A DNA stretch of 64,000 nt, from contig NZ_FOJN01000011.1 of NCBI RefSeq assembly GCF_900111805.1, forward strand, positions 102,271 through 166,270, in the 5' to 3' direction. Under the pieces are notes generated by a model that was given only the letters and a program-made list of their open reading frames with translations, did not search any database and had not been told where the DNA came from. The stretch's first letter is position 1. Every line of letters starts with the position of its first letter. The DNA is from Rhodococcoides kroppenstedtii. Its GTDB lineage: Bacteria > Actinomycetota > Actinomycetes > Mycobacteriales > Mycobacteriaceae. Positions 7,951 to 18,711 of this stretch are shown piece after piece. The position numbers were made by a program, and so were the translations under genes.

Positions 7951-8023
7951 TACCCCCTACGGGATTCGAACCCGCGCTACCGCCTTGAAAGGGCGGCGTC
8001 CTAGGCCGCTAAACGAAGGGGGC
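7951..8023 (-). tRNA. tRNA-Glu (TTC)
   Basis: The cloverleaf reads from 8023: acceptor GCCCCCT, anticodon loop CTTTCAA (TTC), T-loop GGTTCGAATCC and 3' acceptor AGGGGGT. CCA is not encoded. It is the first gene of the cluster. Confidence 0.97.
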
Positions 8024-8076
8024 CCGCCGGATTGCTCCGGCCTCACCCTCCGGCGCGTGCCGTTGGGAGCTTCGAT

Positions 8077-8106
8077 AGCTTAGGACACCGCCGCTTCGAC
8101 TTCCAA
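8077..8106 (-). promoter_or_regulatory. Promoter of the tRNA Glu-Asp-Phe cluster
   Basis: On the minus strand, -35 TTGGAA (8106-8101), an 18-base spacer and -10 TAAGCT (8082-8077) lie about 54 bases before tRNA-Glu. Confidence 0.55.
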
Positions 8107-8152
8107 ATCTGCAGGTCGGAGGGCAATTCGGGGGTCGGGACCCCCGCAGGCG

Positions 8153-8806
8153 TCAGGCGTCCGCGCCCACCGGGGCGAGCACGTCACGCCACCCACGGGA
8201 ACGCCAGCCGTCGAGCCACTCCGGCGACGCCATGGCCATCAGGAGGACCTCCAGTGACTCCTCGAACAATGCGGCCAGATCGGTCTCGTCGGCCGTCAGG
8301 TCGGACATGTACCGCTGGCCGGCGAGGGAGGTCACCAGAACGCGGGTGAACTGCCGGGGATCGATGTCCGGACGCAGCAGGCCCTCGCGGTGCGCTTCCG
8401 CGGCGAGATCGGACGCCGTCTGCCCCCAGATCGCCCCGGCACCCTCGCGGATGGTCGCGTAGAACTCCGGCTCGATGATGAGACGGAACTCCGCGCGCAC
8501 GACGACACTCTCGTCGAAGGAACGCGCCAGTTCCACGATGAGGGAATGCAGCCACTCGAGAGCGTCCACACCCGCGGGGCGTGGGGTCGACATGACCTCG
8601 CGGTACTTCTCGCTCGCGGTCTGCAGCACCGCGCGCGCCAGGTCTTCCTTGGAACTGAAATGGAAGTACATCGCGCCTTTCGTGGCGCGGGACCCTTCCA
8701 GAATCGTGTTCACCGACGCGGCGGTGTACCCGCGCTTGCTGAACTCGTGGGCCGCGGCCTCGACGATCGCCGCACGGGTCCGTCGGGCGCGTTCTTGCTG
8801 TGCCAT
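8153..8806 (-). CDS. TetR-family regulator, ScbR/ArpA-like
   Basis: A 217-residue TetR repressor. The N-terminal DNA-binding domain (about residues 5-55) reads ...HEFSKRGYTAASVNTIL...RATKGAMYFHFSSKEDLARAVL, closest in style to gamma-butyrolactone-receptor-like (ScbR/ArpA) regulators, although the ligand cannot be told from sequence. I chose ATG 8806 with GGAGG about ten bases upstream. An inverted repeat GGCGCC-TCGC-GGCGCC at 8828-8843 in its leader could be an operator or a hairpin. It has no obvious target gene next to it: tRNA genes lie on both sides. Confidence 0.85.
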   Translation of the reverse strand: MAQQERARRTRAAIVEAAAHEFSKRGYTAASVNTILEGSRATKGAMYFHFSSKEDLARAVLQTASEKYREVMSTPRPAGVDALEWLHSLIVELARSFDESVVVRAEFRLIIEPEFYATIREGAGAIWGQTASDLAAEAHREGLLRPDIDPRQFTRVLVTSLAGQRYMSDLTADETDLAALFEESLEVLLMAMASPEWLDGWRSRGWRDVLAPVGADA

Positions 8807-9193
8807 TGCGCGTGTGCCTCCGAATTGGGCGCCTCGCGGCGCCGTGAAAGTGACGCGAGCGTAACCGACAATCCTGAAAACTCCCTCGAACCCGCCCGAA
8901 AACAGCCCGAGGGTGCCAATTGATCGGTCGGCCCGGTCGATGCATTCGGTTCCGCGGTCACATTCGAAAACGATTCGTCGTGTCCGGAAAGTCCGAATAC
9001 CGATGCGCGCGAACGGCTGTGTGCGCGTATCCGACTCCAGAGTACGCGCGCCGCCCCGGCCGTCGCGGTCGTCCGCGCGATGCGCCGGCGCCGCGTCCCG
9101 CCAGGACCGATCGAACAAGCCGCGGGCGCCGATCGGTCCGACTGTGGCGATGAGTACACTTCTGCCACGTCCGCCCCTGCGGCGGCAACGTCG
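8807..9193. other. 387-bp gap between the TetR gene and tRNA-Lys
   Basis: No convincing gene was found. The half next to the TetR gene is less GC-rich than the surroundings and holds its presumed promoter (TACGCT on the minus strand) and the inverted repeat 8828-8843. A TACACT -10 for tRNA-Lys lies at 9155-9160, 34 bases before the tRNA. Confidence 0.5.
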
Positions 9194-9266
9194 GCCCCTA
9201 TAGCTCAGTTGGTAGAGCTACGGACTTTTAATCCGCAGGTCCCAGGTTCGAGCCCTGGTGGGGGCA
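9194..9266 (+). tRNA. tRNA-Lys (TTT)
   Basis: Acceptor GCCCCTA pairs with TGGGGGC, the D-arm is GCTCAGTTGGTAGAGC, the anticodon loop CTTTTAA gives TTT, and the T-arm is CCAGGTTCGAGCCCTGG. The discriminator is A. CCA is not encoded. Confidence 0.97.
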
Positions 9267-9565
9267 CCGTGAACGGCGGCCGGACCGAGGTGCGCACACC
9301 CCGGCCACTCCCCGACAGCACAGTGCCGATCGTCGGTCTTACGGATATTTCACAGCCGATTCGGCCGTCCCGCCGGGCCTATACTCGAACCGGTCGGCAC
9401 GCAGCCCCGTAACCGAACTCGGCGCCCGTTCGATGGGTGTCGTCGAGACACGCATTCGGGTCGCCGGCGCGGCGCACGCCGCACAGCGAGGCCCGACGAG
9501 ACACCCCACAGCGCGGTTACGGTGCCGTAGGCTGTTTCGGATCGACATCGACACGGAGGATTGGC
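9267..9565 (+). other. Intergenic region with promoters for desA1
   Basis: No gene is seen. Two -10-like hexamers face desA1: TATACT at 9380-9385, just after the tRNA, and TAGGCT at 9528-9533, which is 37 bases before the ATG. The latter is the likelier desA1 promoter, with the GGAGGA ribosome site at 9555-9560. Confidence 0.45.
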
Positions 9566-10534
9566 ATGGCACGGGATCTGACCCAACTCGAGCTGCTCAG
9601 CGAGCTGCAGCCGGTTGCGGAGGAGAACTTGAACCGGCACCTCTCCATGGCCAAGGAATGGCACCCGCACGACTACGTCCCGTGGGACGAGGGTCGCAAT
9701 TTCGCCGCCCTCGGCGGCGAGGACTGGTCGCCCGAGCAGTCGCAGCTCGACGAGGTGGCCAAGGCCGCCATGATCACGAACCTGCTCACCGAGGACAACC
9801 TGCCCTCGTACCACCGCGAGATCGCGGAGAACTTCTCGCAGGACGGCGCGTGGGGCACCTGGGTGGGCCGGTGGACGGCCGAGGAGAACCGCCACGGCAT
9901 CGTCATGCGCGACTACCTGGTGGTGACTCGCGGCGTCGATCCCGTCGCCCTCGAGAACGCCCGTATGGAGCACATGACCAACGGATTCGCCTCCCCCGCC
10001 GGGGAGAACGGCGATCAGATGGGCTTCCTCCACTCGGTCGCCTACGTCACGTTCCAGGAGCTCGCCACCCGCGTGAGCCACCGCAACACCGGCAAGGTCT
10101 GCAACGACCCCATCGCCGATCGCATGCTCCAGCGCATCGCCGCGGACGAGAACCTGCACATGATCTTCTACCGCAACCTCTGCGGAGCGGCGCTCGACCT
10201 CGCGCCCGATCAGGCGCTGAAGGGTGTGTCGGACATCGTGCAGAACTTCGTGATGCCCGGCGCGGGCATGCCGAACTTCCGACGCAACGGTGTCCTCATG
10301 GCCAAGCACGGCATCTACGACCTCCGCCAGCACCTGGAGGACGTGGTCATGCCGGTCCTGCGCAAGTGGAAGATCTTCGAGCGCACCGACTTCGGCGCCG
10401 CCGGCGAGCAGACCCGCGACGAGCTCGCGGCGTTCCTCGAGAAGCTCGAGGGCCAGGTGCTCAAGTTCGAGGAGCAGCGCGACCGCATGCTCTCTCGCGA
10501 GGCGGCGAAGCGGCAGGCCGCTCAGGCCTCCTGA
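9566..10534 (+). CDS. desA1: Acyl-ACP desaturase, DesA1-like
   Basis: A 322-residue ferritin-like di-iron desaturase. Iron-ligand motifs are visible as EENRHG (near residue 110) and DENLHM (near residue 196), with further ligands in LLTEDNLPSYH. In mycobacteria DesA enzymes desaturate acyl chains bound to acyl carrier protein for mycolic-acid synthesis; the same role is inferred here. I chose ATG 9566 with a strong GGAGGA site; the frame remains open upstream but those codons look non-coding. A hairpin terminator follows at 10601-10635. Confidence 0.92.
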   Translation: MARDLTQLELLSELQPVAEENLNRHLSMAKEWHPHDYVPWDEGRNFAALGGEDWSPEQSQLDEVAKAAMITNLLTEDNLPSYHREIAENFSQDGAWGTWVGRWTAEENRHGIVMRDYLVVTRGVDPVALENARMEHMTNGFASPAGENGDQMGFLHSVAYVTFQELATRVSHRNTGKVCNDPIADRMLQRIAADENLHMIFYRNLCGAALDLAPDQALKGVSDIVQNFVMPGAGMPNFRRNGVLMAKHGIYDLRQHLEDVVMPVLRKWKIFERTDFGAAGEQTRDELAAFLEKLEGQVLKFEEQRDRMLSREAAKRQAAQAS

Positions 10535-10600
10535 CCTCCGGCCACCGGGCGTCGTCTCGGCCGAACTGGCCGTGACCGCCCCGTGACCCGTATTCTCGAT

Positions 10601-10635
10601 GATGCCCGGCCCCCGTCCGACGGCGGCCGGGCATC
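10601..10635 (+). terminator. Hairpin terminator after desA1
   Basis: Perfect 11-bp arms GATGCCCGGCC (10601-10611) and GGCCGGGCATC (10625-10635) are followed by GTTCTGT. Its presence argues that the next gene starts at 10698 and not at the in-frame ATG 10599. Confidence 0.75.
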
Positions 10636-10697
10636 GTTCTGTCGACACGCCGACTCCCCCGTCGGCCCCCCGAGTGCGTTTGGTGCGTGATGTCCCC

Positions 10698-11837
10698 ATG
10701 GCTTTGCAGATCGGTTCGTTGACGCTGCGCAGTCCGGTGGTCCTCGCCCCCATGGCCGGCGTCACCAACGTCGCGTTCCGCACCCTGTGCCGCGAGCTCG
10801 AGGACGAGCTGACGGGGTCGACGTCGGGGCTGTACGTGTGCGAGATGGTCACCGCGCGCGCACTCGTGGAACGTCAGCCCGCCACGCTGCACATGACCAC
10901 GTTCGGCCCCACCGAGACGCCGCGATCCCTGCAGCTCTACACCGTCGACCCGCAGACCACGTACGACGCCGCGAAGATGATCGTCGACGAGGACATGGCC
11001 GATCACATCGACATGAACTTCGGCTGCCCCGTGCCGAAAGTGACCCGCAAGGGCGGCGGCGCGGCACTGCCGTACAAGCGCTCGCTGTTCGGCGCCATCG
11101 TCGCCGCGGCGGTGCGCGCCACCGAGGGCACCGACATCCCCGTCACGGTCAAGTTCCGTATCGGCATCGACGATGCGCACCACACCCACCTCGACGCCGG
11201 ACGGATCGCGGCCGGCGAGGGCGCGGCCGCAGTGGCCCTGCACGCACGGACCGCCGCTCAGCGGTACTCCGGCACGGCCGACTGGTCGGAGATCGCGCGG
11301 CTCAAGGACCACGTGCGCGACGTGCCGGTCCTCGGCAACGGCGACATCTTCCACGCCGACGACGCCGCCCGGATGATGACCGAGACCGGGTGCGACGGCG
11401 TCGTCGTCGGGCGGGGGTGCCTCGGTCGTCCGTGGCTCTTCGCCGAACTGTCCGCCGCGCTGCGCGGCACGGAGCGCCCGACGCCGCCGACCCTCGGCCG
11501 AGTCGCCGACATCATGCGTCGGCACGCGGAACTGCTCGCCGACCACCACGGCGAGGACCGCGGACTGCGGGAGATGCGCAAGCACGTCGCCTGGTACATG
11601 CGGGGCTTCCCCGCGGGCTCGGATCTGCGGCAGAAGATGGCCACCGTCTCCACGCTGGTGGAGCTCGACGGTCTGCTCGACCAGCTCGATCCCACCGTGC
11701 CGTTCCCCCCGGACGCCGAGGGTCCCCGCGGACGGCAGGGCTCGCCCTCGTCGGTCGCGCTGCCCGACGGGTGGCTGGACGACCCGGAGGACTGTGCCGT
11801 CCCCGCGGGCGCCGATCTGATGCACTCCGGCGGATGA
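10698..11837 (+). CDS. dusB: tRNA-dihydrouridine synthase
   Basis: A 379-residue FMN-dependent Dus enzyme reducing uridines in the tRNA D-loop. Landmarks are APMAGVTNVAFR near the start, the active-site MNFGCPVPKVTRKGGGAAL with its catalytic cysteine near residue 113, and the FMN-phosphate motif GNGDI...GVVVGRGCLGRPW. I chose ATG 10698; the upstream in-frame ATG falls in the desA1 terminator hairpin. Synteny with desA1 and the LCP gene matches Rv0822c-Rv0824c of M. tuberculosis. Confidence 0.93.
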   Translation: MALQIGSLTLRSPVVLAPMAGVTNVAFRTLCRELEDELTGSTSGLYVCEMVTARALVERQPATLHMTTFGPTETPRSLQLYTVDPQTTYDAAKMIVDEDMADHIDMNFGCPVPKVTRKGGGAALPYKRSLFGAIVAAAVRATEGTDIPVTVKFRIGIDDAHHTHLDAGRIAAGEGAAAVALHARTAAQRYSGTADWSEIARLKDHVRDVPVLGNGDIFHADDAARMMTETGCDGVVVGRGCLGRPWLFAELSAALRGTERPTPPTLGRVADIMRRHAELLADHHGEDRGLREMRKHVAWYMRGFPAGSDLRQKMATVSTLVELDGLLDQLDPTVPFPPDAEGPRGRQGSPSSVALPDGWLDDPEDCAVPAGADLMHSGG

Positions 11838-11897
11838 TCGCTAGGATTGCGTCGATCGCGCGACCTGCGGTCGGTGCACGAGAGGGAGACCGCACGC

Positions 11898-13895
11898 GTG
11901 GGTGACGACGACGAGACGCGCGCACCCGGCGTCGGCCGACGTGCCCCGTGGGAACGTCCGATCTCCCGGCTTCACGATCCGGAGTCCGGCACGAACTCCT
12001 CGCCGGAGTCGTCCCGCGACGACGAGGCGAGTGCCGACGTCCCGGCGCCGACTCCTCGAAACGGCCCCGCCGACACCCCTGCCCCGACCGACGATGCGGA
12101 CGCCCGCCTGTCCGTCGCGGAACTGGTCGACAAGGTCGCCCGCATCACCTCCCGCCGTCGGGACGGTGCGGGCGAGGACGCACCCGCCACCACCCCGCCT
12201 CCCACCCCGGCACCACCCGCGCCGACCCCGACTCCCGCACCGCCGGTCGAGAACGGGTCCGCATCGGCGACCGAGGACGACCCCACCGTCGTGCTGCCGG
12301 CCGCCGCGCCCCCGCGCAAGGGACCCGAAGCGGTGGGCACCGTCGCACCGCCCGCCCTCACCCGGCTCGCCCTGTCGAAGGCCCGCAAGCGGGCGCGGAT
12401 GCGGCTGGCCGGCCGCGTGTCCGTCGCCCTGGTCTCCGTGCTCGCTCTGCTGCTCACCGGCATCGTCTGGGGCTACCTGCGCGCCACCGACCGCGGCTTC
12501 GCCCAGGTGTCGGCTCTGGACACCGAGTCGACGGACGTCGTCGACGCGCCGGGCCAGTACGGCGACGAGACCTACCTCATCGTCGGCACCGACACCCGCG
12601 CCGGTGCCAGCGGGGAGATCGGCGCCGGTACCGAGCTCGACGCCGAGGGCGCCCGGTCCGACACCGTGATCCTCATCAACATTCCGGCCGATCGCAGCCG
12701 GGTGGTCGCGGTGTCGTTCCCCCGCGACCTCGACGTGACGCGACCCGAGTGTCAGGCCTGGGACTCGACCACCGGCGACTACACCGACGAGGTCTTCCCG
12801 GCGGCGGACGGCGACAAGCTGAACGCGACGTACGCCCTCGGCGGCCCGAAGTGCCTGGTCAAGGTGATCCAGAAGATGTCCGGCCTGCGTATCGGGCATT
12901 TCGTCGGCATCGACTTCGCCGGTTTCGAGTCCATGGTGGACGAGGTCGGCGGTGTCGACGTGTGCACCACGCAACCGCTGATCGACGACGAGCTCGGCAC
13001 CATCCTCGCCACGACCGGCGAGCAGCGCGTGGACGGGCGCACCGCGCTGAACTACGTCCGTGCCCGGAAGGTCGAGGCCGAGGGGACGGGCGATTACGGC
13101 CGCATCAAGCGTCAGCAGGTCTTCCTGTCGTCGCTGCTCCGGTCGGTGCTGAGCAACCGCGTGCTGTTCGATCCGGGCAAGCTCAACGGGTTCGTCACCG
13201 CGTTCACGCGCGACACCTTCGTCGAGAACGTGAAAACGGCGGACCTGCTCACGCTCGGCAAGTCGCTGCGCGGAGTCGACGCGGGCGCGGTCACGTTCCT
13301 CACCGTTCCGACGGCCGGCACCACGTACTACGGCAACGAGATTCCGCGGACCGACGACATCGACGCCATCTTCCGCGCGATCATCGACGATCAGCCGCTG
13401 CCGGGTGAACAGCGCGCACCCGAGACCGCTCCGACGACTCCGGATTCGACGGACACCCGCGCCGTCGCCACGACGCCGCAGGTCTCCCTCGATCCCACCG
13501 CGGTGTCCGTGCAGGTGTCCAACGGCTCCGAGGTCGGCGGGCTCGCGGCTACCACGGCGGACTCGCTCGCGGCATACGGCTTCCAGATCGTGGGCACGGG
13601 CAACGCCGACGCCACGACGACCGGCCCGACGGTGGTGCGCTACGGACCGGGCTCGATCGCGGAGGCCGCGACGGTCGCGAGCGCTCTTCCCGGTGCCGTC
13701 CTGCAGGAGACGACGTCGCTCGGCGGCATCGTCGAGGTGATCCTCGGCGGCGCCGACGCCGGCACCGTGACCGCGCCCGCCCCGGTCGGCGAGACGCTGC
13801 CGACCTTCGACACGGCCGTCGACGGCGCCCCCACCGACGTGGCGCTGCCGAGCGACCTCACGGTCACCAACGCCGCCGACGCGACCTGCATGTAG
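11898..13895 (+). CDS. LytR-CpsA-Psr (LCP) family cell-wall ligase
   Basis: A 665-residue membrane-anchored protein. A Pro/Ala-rich, poorly ordered cytoplasmic stretch (about 1-165) precedes one transmembrane helix (about 172-195, VSVALVSVLALLLTGIVWGY). The LCP catalytic domain follows (about 215-410), with LIVGTDTRAG, RSDTVILINIPADR and VSFPRDLDVTRP. A C-terminal LytR_C domain (about 535-620, VSVQVSNGSEVGGLA) follows a linker. LCP enzymes attach arabinogalactan or other polymers to peptidoglycan. I chose GTG 11898 with GAGGGAGA upstream; a TAGGAT -10 lies at 11842-11847. Confidence 0.9.
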   Translation: MGDDDETRAPGVGRRAPWERPISRLHDPESGTNSSPESSRDDEASADVPAPTPRNGPADTPAPTDDADARLSVAELVDKVARITSRRRDGAGEDAPATTPPPTPAPPAPTPTPAPPVENGSASATEDDPTVVLPAAAPPRKGPEAVGTVAPPALTRLALSKARKRARMRLAGRVSVALVSVLALLLTGIVWGYLRATDRGFAQVSALDTESTDVVDAPGQYGDETYLIVGTDTRAGASGEIGAGTELDAEGARSDTVILINIPADRSRVVAVSFPRDLDVTRPECQAWDSTTGDYTDEVFPAADGDKLNATYALGGPKCLVKVIQKMSGLRIGHFVGIDFAGFESMVDEVGGVDVCTTQPLIDDELGTILATTGEQRVDGRTALNYVRARKVEAEGTGDYGRIKRQQVFLSSLLRSVLSNRVLFDPGKLNGFVTAFTRDTFVENVKTADLLTLGKSLRGVDAGAVTFLTVPTAGTTYYGNEIPRTDDIDAIFRAIIDDQPLPGEQRAPETAPTTPDSTDTRAVATTPQVSLDPTAVSVQVSNGSEVGGLAATTADSLAAYGFQIVGTGNADATTTGPTVVRYGPGSIAEAATVASALPGAVLQETTSLGGIVEVILGGADAGTVTAPAPVGETLPTFDTAVDGAPTDVALPSDLTVTNAADATCM

Positions 13896-13908
13896 TCGGC
13901 TGCGCGGC

Positions 13909-13964
13909 ATTCACCCGCCGTTCACCGCCTGCATCCCGGCCCGATCATCACCCGGGCCTAGAAT
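13909..13964 (+). promoter_or_regulatory. PHO box and leaderless promoter of phoU
   Basis: Two 11-base direct repeats, ATTCACCCGCC (13909-13919) and GTTCACCGCCT (13920-13930), match the actinobacterial PHO-box pattern. A TAGAAT -10 lies at 13959-13964, 28 bases further on, and the phoU ATG is six bases after it. Confidence 0.7.
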
Positions 13965-13970
13965 CGGACC

Positions 13971-14648
13971 ATGCGCGTGGCTTACAACGAACAGATGACC
14001 GAGCTCGCCGACCTGCTCGGCGAGATGGCCGGGCTCGCCGGTCAGGCCATGGAGCGGGCCACGCAGTCCCTCCTCCAGGCCGACCTCCGCATCGCCGAAC
14101 AGGTGATCGGCGACCACGAGCGCATCACCGATCTCAGCGCCCAGGCCGAGGAGCGCGCGTTCGCGCTGCTGGCCCTGCAGGCCCCCGTCGCCGGCGATCT
14201 CCGGTCCGTGGTGTCCGGCATCCAGATCGTCGCGGACATCGACCGCATGGGTGCACTCGCCCTCCACGTCGCGAAGATCGCCCGTCGTCGCCACCCGGCG
14301 CACGCCCTCCCCGAAGAGGTCAACGGTTACTTCGCCGAGATGGGACGCATCGCCGTCGCGCTCGGCGCGTCGGCGCGCGAGGTCCTCGAGACGCGCGACC
14401 CCGAGCGGGCCGCGAAGCTCCGCGAGGAGGACGAGGCGATGGACGATCTGCACCGGCACCTCTTCAGCGTCCTGATGGACCGTGAGTGGAAGCACGGCGT
14501 GGCCGCGGCCGTCGACGTGACGCTGCTCGGCCGGTTCTACGAGCGTTTCGCCGACCACGCCGTGGAAGTCGGTCGTCGCGTGATCTTCCTCGTCACCGGT
14601 GAACTGCCCTCCGACATGCCGACGCCGCCGGCGCAGCACGTCAACTAG
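13971..14648 (+). CDS. phoU: Phosphate signalling protein PhoU
   Basis: A 225-residue protein made of two PhoU three-helix repeats (about 5-100 and 115-215), each with the acidic metal-binding signature ([26 protein letters not shown]). It is expected to couple the Pst transporter to the phosphate two-component system. The ATG is six bases from a -10, so it is probably leaderless, and a PHO box lies upstream. It converges on pstB, with a shared terminator between them. Confidence 0.95.
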   Translation: MRVAYNEQMTELADLLGEMAGLAGQAMERATQSLLQADLRIAEQVIGDHERITDLSAQAEERAFALLALQAPVAGDLRSVVSGIQIVADIDRMGALALHVAKIARRRHPAHALPEEVNGYFAEMGRIAVALGASAREVLETRDPERAAKLREEDEAMDDLHRHLFSVLMDREWKHGVAAAVDVTLLGRFYERFADHAVEVGRRVIFLVTGELPSDMPTPPAQHVN

Positions 14649-14714
14649 ATCACCCACCCGGTCCGGCTCGTCCGGGCCGGGCCCGCCGGTTCGCCGGCCG
14701 CCACGAGCACGAGA

Positions 14715-14744
14715 AAGGGCGCCCCTCGCGAGAGGGGCGCCCTT
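14715..14744. terminator. Bidirectional terminator between phoU and pstB
   Basis: Perfect 13-bp arms AAGGGCGCCCCTC (14715-14727) and GAGGGGCGCCCTT (14732-14744) with a GCGA loop sit between two convergent stop codons. Confidence 0.9.
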
Positions 14745-14760
14745 CGTCGTCGTCGAGTGT

Positions 14761-15537
<777 letters not shown>

Positions 15538-15552
15538 GACGAAGTCCTTCGG

Positions 15553-16485
15553 TCAGAAACTCTTGGGGGCGAAGAAGCGGGAGACCAGCTTCGCGCCGAT
15601 GTTGAGCACCGCGACGATGAGGATGAGGGTGAGTGCAGCGCCCCACATCCGCTCGCTGGTGAGCGCGGCCGTACCGGCCTTCTGCAGGTCGACCATCATG
15701 AGCGGCAACGAGGTCTGCGGCCCGGCGAACAGGTTGAAGTTGATGGCGGTGGCCGATCCCACCAGGATCAGGACCGGCGCCGTCTCCCCCATCACGCGGG
15801 CCAGCGCGAGCATGATGCCGGTGACGATGCCGGAGAGCGCCGTCGGCAGCACGATCTTGGCGATCGTCTTCCACTTGGGCACCCCCAGGGCGTACGAGGC
15901 CTCACGGAGGTCCTGCGGCACGATGCGCAACATCTCCTCGGCGGACCGCACGATCACCGGGATCATGAGGAGCACGAGCGCGAGGGACACCGCCAGACCG
16001 GAGCGGTCGAAGCCGAACGTGGCGATCCACAGCGCGTAGACGAACAGCGCGGCCACGATGGACGGCACGCCGGTGAGGATGTCGACCATGAAGGTGGTCG
16101 CGCGGGCCAGGCGGGTGCCCTGCCCGTACTCCACCAGGTAGATCGCCACGAAGATGCCGATCGGGATGGAGATCAGCGCGCAGAACAGGCCCTGGAGCAG
16201 GGTGCCGACGATCGCGTGGTACGCGCCGCCGCCCTCGCGGAACGGCGTGACGCCGGCCTGCGAGTACGTCCACCAGTCGGCCGTGGCGACGGCGCTGATC
16301 CCCCGCGAGACGACGGTGTAGAGCACCCACACCAGCGGAACGAGGGCGATCAGGACGGCCAGGGAGACCAGAACCGTCGCAGCGCCGTCGGACGCCTTGC
16401 GACGGGCGGACACACCCTGGAAGGTCGGTTCCTTGACGGGCCGGTCCATGGTGGCGGTGCCACCGGCTGTGCTCGTGTCGGCCAC
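15553..16485 (-). CDS. pstA: Phosphate ABC transporter permease PstA
   Basis: A 310-residue inner-membrane permease with about six transmembrane helices and the coupling-loop motif EASYALGVPKWKTIAKIVLP. The start is GTG 16485, two bases after the pstC stop. Confidence 0.95.
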   Translation of the reverse strand: MADTSTAGGTATMDRPVKEPTFQGVSARRKASDGAATVLVSLAVLIALVPLVWVLYTVVSRGISAVATADWWTYSQAGVTPFREGGGAYHAIVGTLLQGLFCALISIPIGIFVAIYLVEYGQGTRLARATTFMVDILTGVPSIVAALFVYALWIATFGFDRSGLAVSLALVLLMIPVIVRSAEEMLRIVPQDLREASYALGVPKWKTIAKIVLPTALSGIVTGIMLALARVMGETAPVLILVGSATAINFNLFAGPQTSLPLMMVDLQKAGTAALTSERMWGAALTLILIVAVLNIGAKLVSRFFAPKSF

Positions 16486-16487
16486 GG

Positions 16488-17525
16488 TCAGTCCTTCTTT
16501 CCGGCGATGGCGGCGCGGGCGCCGGCGTTGACGAGGAAGGTCAACACGAACAGCACGAGTCCGGCGGCGATGTACGCGCCGGCCTGCAGCTCGTTGTTGA
16601 ACTCCGCCGCGGCCAGGGCGATCTTGGTGGCGAAGGTGTTACCGCCGTCGAAGAGCGTCCAGCCGAACGTCTGCTGCGTGCTGCGAATGATGATGTAGAG
16701 CGCGATGGTCTCACCCAGAGCGCGGCCGAGGCCGAGCATCGATCCGCTGACGAAGCCGGACTTGCCGAACGGGATCACCGTGGTGCGCACCACCTCCCAG
16801 CGGGTGGCACCCAGGGCCAGCGCGGCCTCGATCTGCCCCTTCGGGGTCTGCACGAACACCTCGCGGGTCACCGCGGCGATGATCGGCAGGATCATCACGG
16901 CGAGGACGATCGCGCCGGTGAAGATGGTGCCGCCACCGGCGATGGACACCGAGCCGGTGGCGAACAGCGGGATCCACGACAGGTTCTCGTTCAACCACTC
17001 CGCGACGGGCGCGATGGCCGGAGCCAGCACGTAGAGGCCCCAGAGGCCGAACACGATGGACGGCACCGCGGCGAGCAGGTCGATGACGTATCCGAGCGGG
17101 CCGGCCAGACGCTTCGGCGCGTAGTTGGTGAGGTAGATCGCGATGCCGAGAGCGACGGGCATCGCCAACACGAGCGCGACGATCGACACGGTCGCGGTGA
17201 CCAGGAAGAGGTCCCGGACACCGAACAGCATCGCCGAGGTGTCCGACGTCGACCACTGGCCGTTGTAGGTGAAGAAGTTGACCGTGTTGTTCTGCAGCGC
17301 GGGGATCGCCCGCCACAGCAGGAACGCGCCGATGGCCGCGATGAGAACGATGACGAACACACCCGAGCCGGTGGCCAGAGTGGAGAAGACGCGGTCACCC
17401 GGGCGGGTGACCGTCTTGTTGCTCTTGGTGTCGGGCACTGGCGTCGGCGCTTCCGTCCTTCGAGCGACGCCGGCCGTGGTCGCCGTGGCCGGGGTGACGT
17501 CGCTGATCGAATGAGTGTCGCTCAT
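16488..17525 (-). CDS. pstC: Phosphate ABC transporter permease PstC
   Basis: A 345-residue permease with a hydrophilic N-terminal region of about 50 residues, six transmembrane helices and the coupling motif [21 protein letters not shown] chose ATG 17525 (MSDTHSIS...). An in-frame ATG at 17591 would add 22 residues and neither has a strong ribosome site, so the start is uncertain. Confidence 0.92.
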   Translation of the reverse strand: MSDTHSISDVTPATATTAGVARRTEAPTPVPDTKSNKTVTRPGDRVFSTLATGSGVFVIVLIAAIGAFLLWRAIPALQNNTVNFFTYNGQWSTSDTSAMLFGVRDLFLVTATVSIVALVLAMPVALGIAIYLTNYAPKRLAGPLGYVIDLLAAVPSIVFGLWGLYVLAPAIAPVAEWLNENLSWIPLFATGSVSIAGGGTIFTGAIVLAVMILPIIAAVTREVFVQTPKGQIEAALALGATRWEVVRTTVIPFGKSGFVSGSMLGLGRALGETIALYIIIRSTQQTFGWTLFDGGNTFATKIALAAAEFNNELQAGAYIAAGLVLFVLTFLVNAGARAAIAGKKD

Positions 17526-17613
17526 ACCGCTCACAGTCTCGTGTCGTGGGGGTACGGCGTCGCCTGCACCGTGATCCGTGGTGTCGGGCATGGTGCAGGC
17601 GACGACCAGTGTG

Positions 17614-18711
17614 TCAGGAAATGGCGTTGATCGCGGTCACCAGACGCTCCTTGAAGGCGTCCGGCAGCGGCACGTACCCGGCCTCCTCGAGGCCTTCCTG
17701 GCCCTCGTTGGCTGCGCTGAGCAGGAACGACTTGACCGCAGCCGAGGTGTCGGCGTCGTACCCGGCCGAGCAGACGATCTCGTACGTGGCCAGCACCAGC
17801 GGGTAGGAGTCCGGCTCGCTCGAGGTGAACAGCGCGTCGGTGTCGAGCACGAGGTCGTTGCCCTCGCCCGAGAAGGTCACGGCGTCGATGGCGCGACCGG
17901 CGGTCTCGCTGCTCAGCTCCACGGGGCCGGAACCGAAGTCGAGGCGCGCGGTGGCGAGGTTCTCCTGGTCGGCGAAGCCCTTCTCGACGTAGGTGATCGA
18001 GCCGGGGGTCGCGGCGGCGGCCTGGGCGACACCGGACGAGCCGTTGGCGCCCTCGCCGACTCCACCGGCCCAGTCCGAGCTGTGGTCGAGGGTCCAGGAC
18101 TCGGGCGCCGCGTCGGAGAGGAAGCGCTGGAAATTGTCGCTGGTGCCCGAGGAATCGGAGCGGTAGATCGGGGTGATGGCCGTGGACGGCAGGGACACGC
18201 CCTCGTTGACCGCGGCGATCGCCGGATCGTTCCACGTGGTGATGCGGCCGGTGAAGATCTGGGCGACCAGGTCCGGCGTCAGCACCAGATCGTCCACACC
18301 GTCGAGGGTGTAGGCGACGGCGACGGGGCCGAAGACCAGCGGGAGGTTCCAGGCGGGGTTGCCGGCGCAGCGCGTGGCGGCGTCGGCGGCCTGCTGCTCC
18401 TTGATGGCGGAATCGGAGCCGGCGAAGTCGACCAGGCCGGCGACGAACTGGGTCCGGCCGTTGCCGGAACCGCTGACGGTGTACTCCACGGCCTGACCGG
18501 CGCAGACGCCCGAGTAGACCGAGGTGAAGTTGGACATGGCGTTCTGCTGGGCCGACGAGCCCTCACCGGTGATCGGGCTCTTGCCCTCACAGGTCGCCGC
18601 GGACTCGCTGCCGCCGCCGGCCTCGACGTTCGCGTCGCTGCCACATGCGGCCAGCGTCATGCCGCCGGCGGCCAGGACACCCAGAAGGGCAATGCTGCGC
18701 TCGAGCTTCAC
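17614..18711 (-). CDS. pstS: Phosphate-binding lipoprotein PstS
   Basis: A 365-residue periplasmic-type binding protein. The signal [22 protein letters not shown] carries an LAAC lipobox. Phosphate-binding motifs are [19 protein letters not shown] and [13 protein letters not shown] chose GTG 18711 with GGAGGAGA upstream; the frame is open further but the lipobox fixes the start. It is the first gene of pstSCAB and has a PHO box about 140 bases upstream. Confidence 0.95.
   Translation of the reverse strand: MKLERSIALLGVLAAGGMTLAACGSDANVEAGGGSESAATCEGKSPITGEGSSAQQNAMSNFTSVYSGVCAGQAVEYTVSGSGNGRTQFVAGLVDFAGSDSAIKEQQAADAATRCAGNPAWNLPLVFGPVAVAYTLDGVDDLVLTPDLVAQIFTGRITTWNDPAIAAVNEGVSLPSTAITPIYRSDSSGTSDNFQRFLSDAAPESWTLDHSSDWAGGVGEGANGSSGVAQAAAATPGSITYVEKGFADQENLATARLDFGSGPVELSSETAGRAIDAVTFSGEGNDLVLDTDALFTSSEPDSYPLVLATYEIVCSAGYDADTSAAVKSFLLSAANEGQEGLEEAGYVPLPDAFKERLVTAINAIS

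Noticed and set aside
8820..8960. Possible extended operator for the TetR gene
   Set aside because: Only loosely related inverted segments were found apart from 8828-8843; not strong enough to call a ScbR-type site.
11837..11897. GTG/ATG starts upstream of 11898 for the LCP gene
   Set aside because: The TAGGAT -10 at 11842-11847 and the GAGGGAGA site favour GTG 11898.
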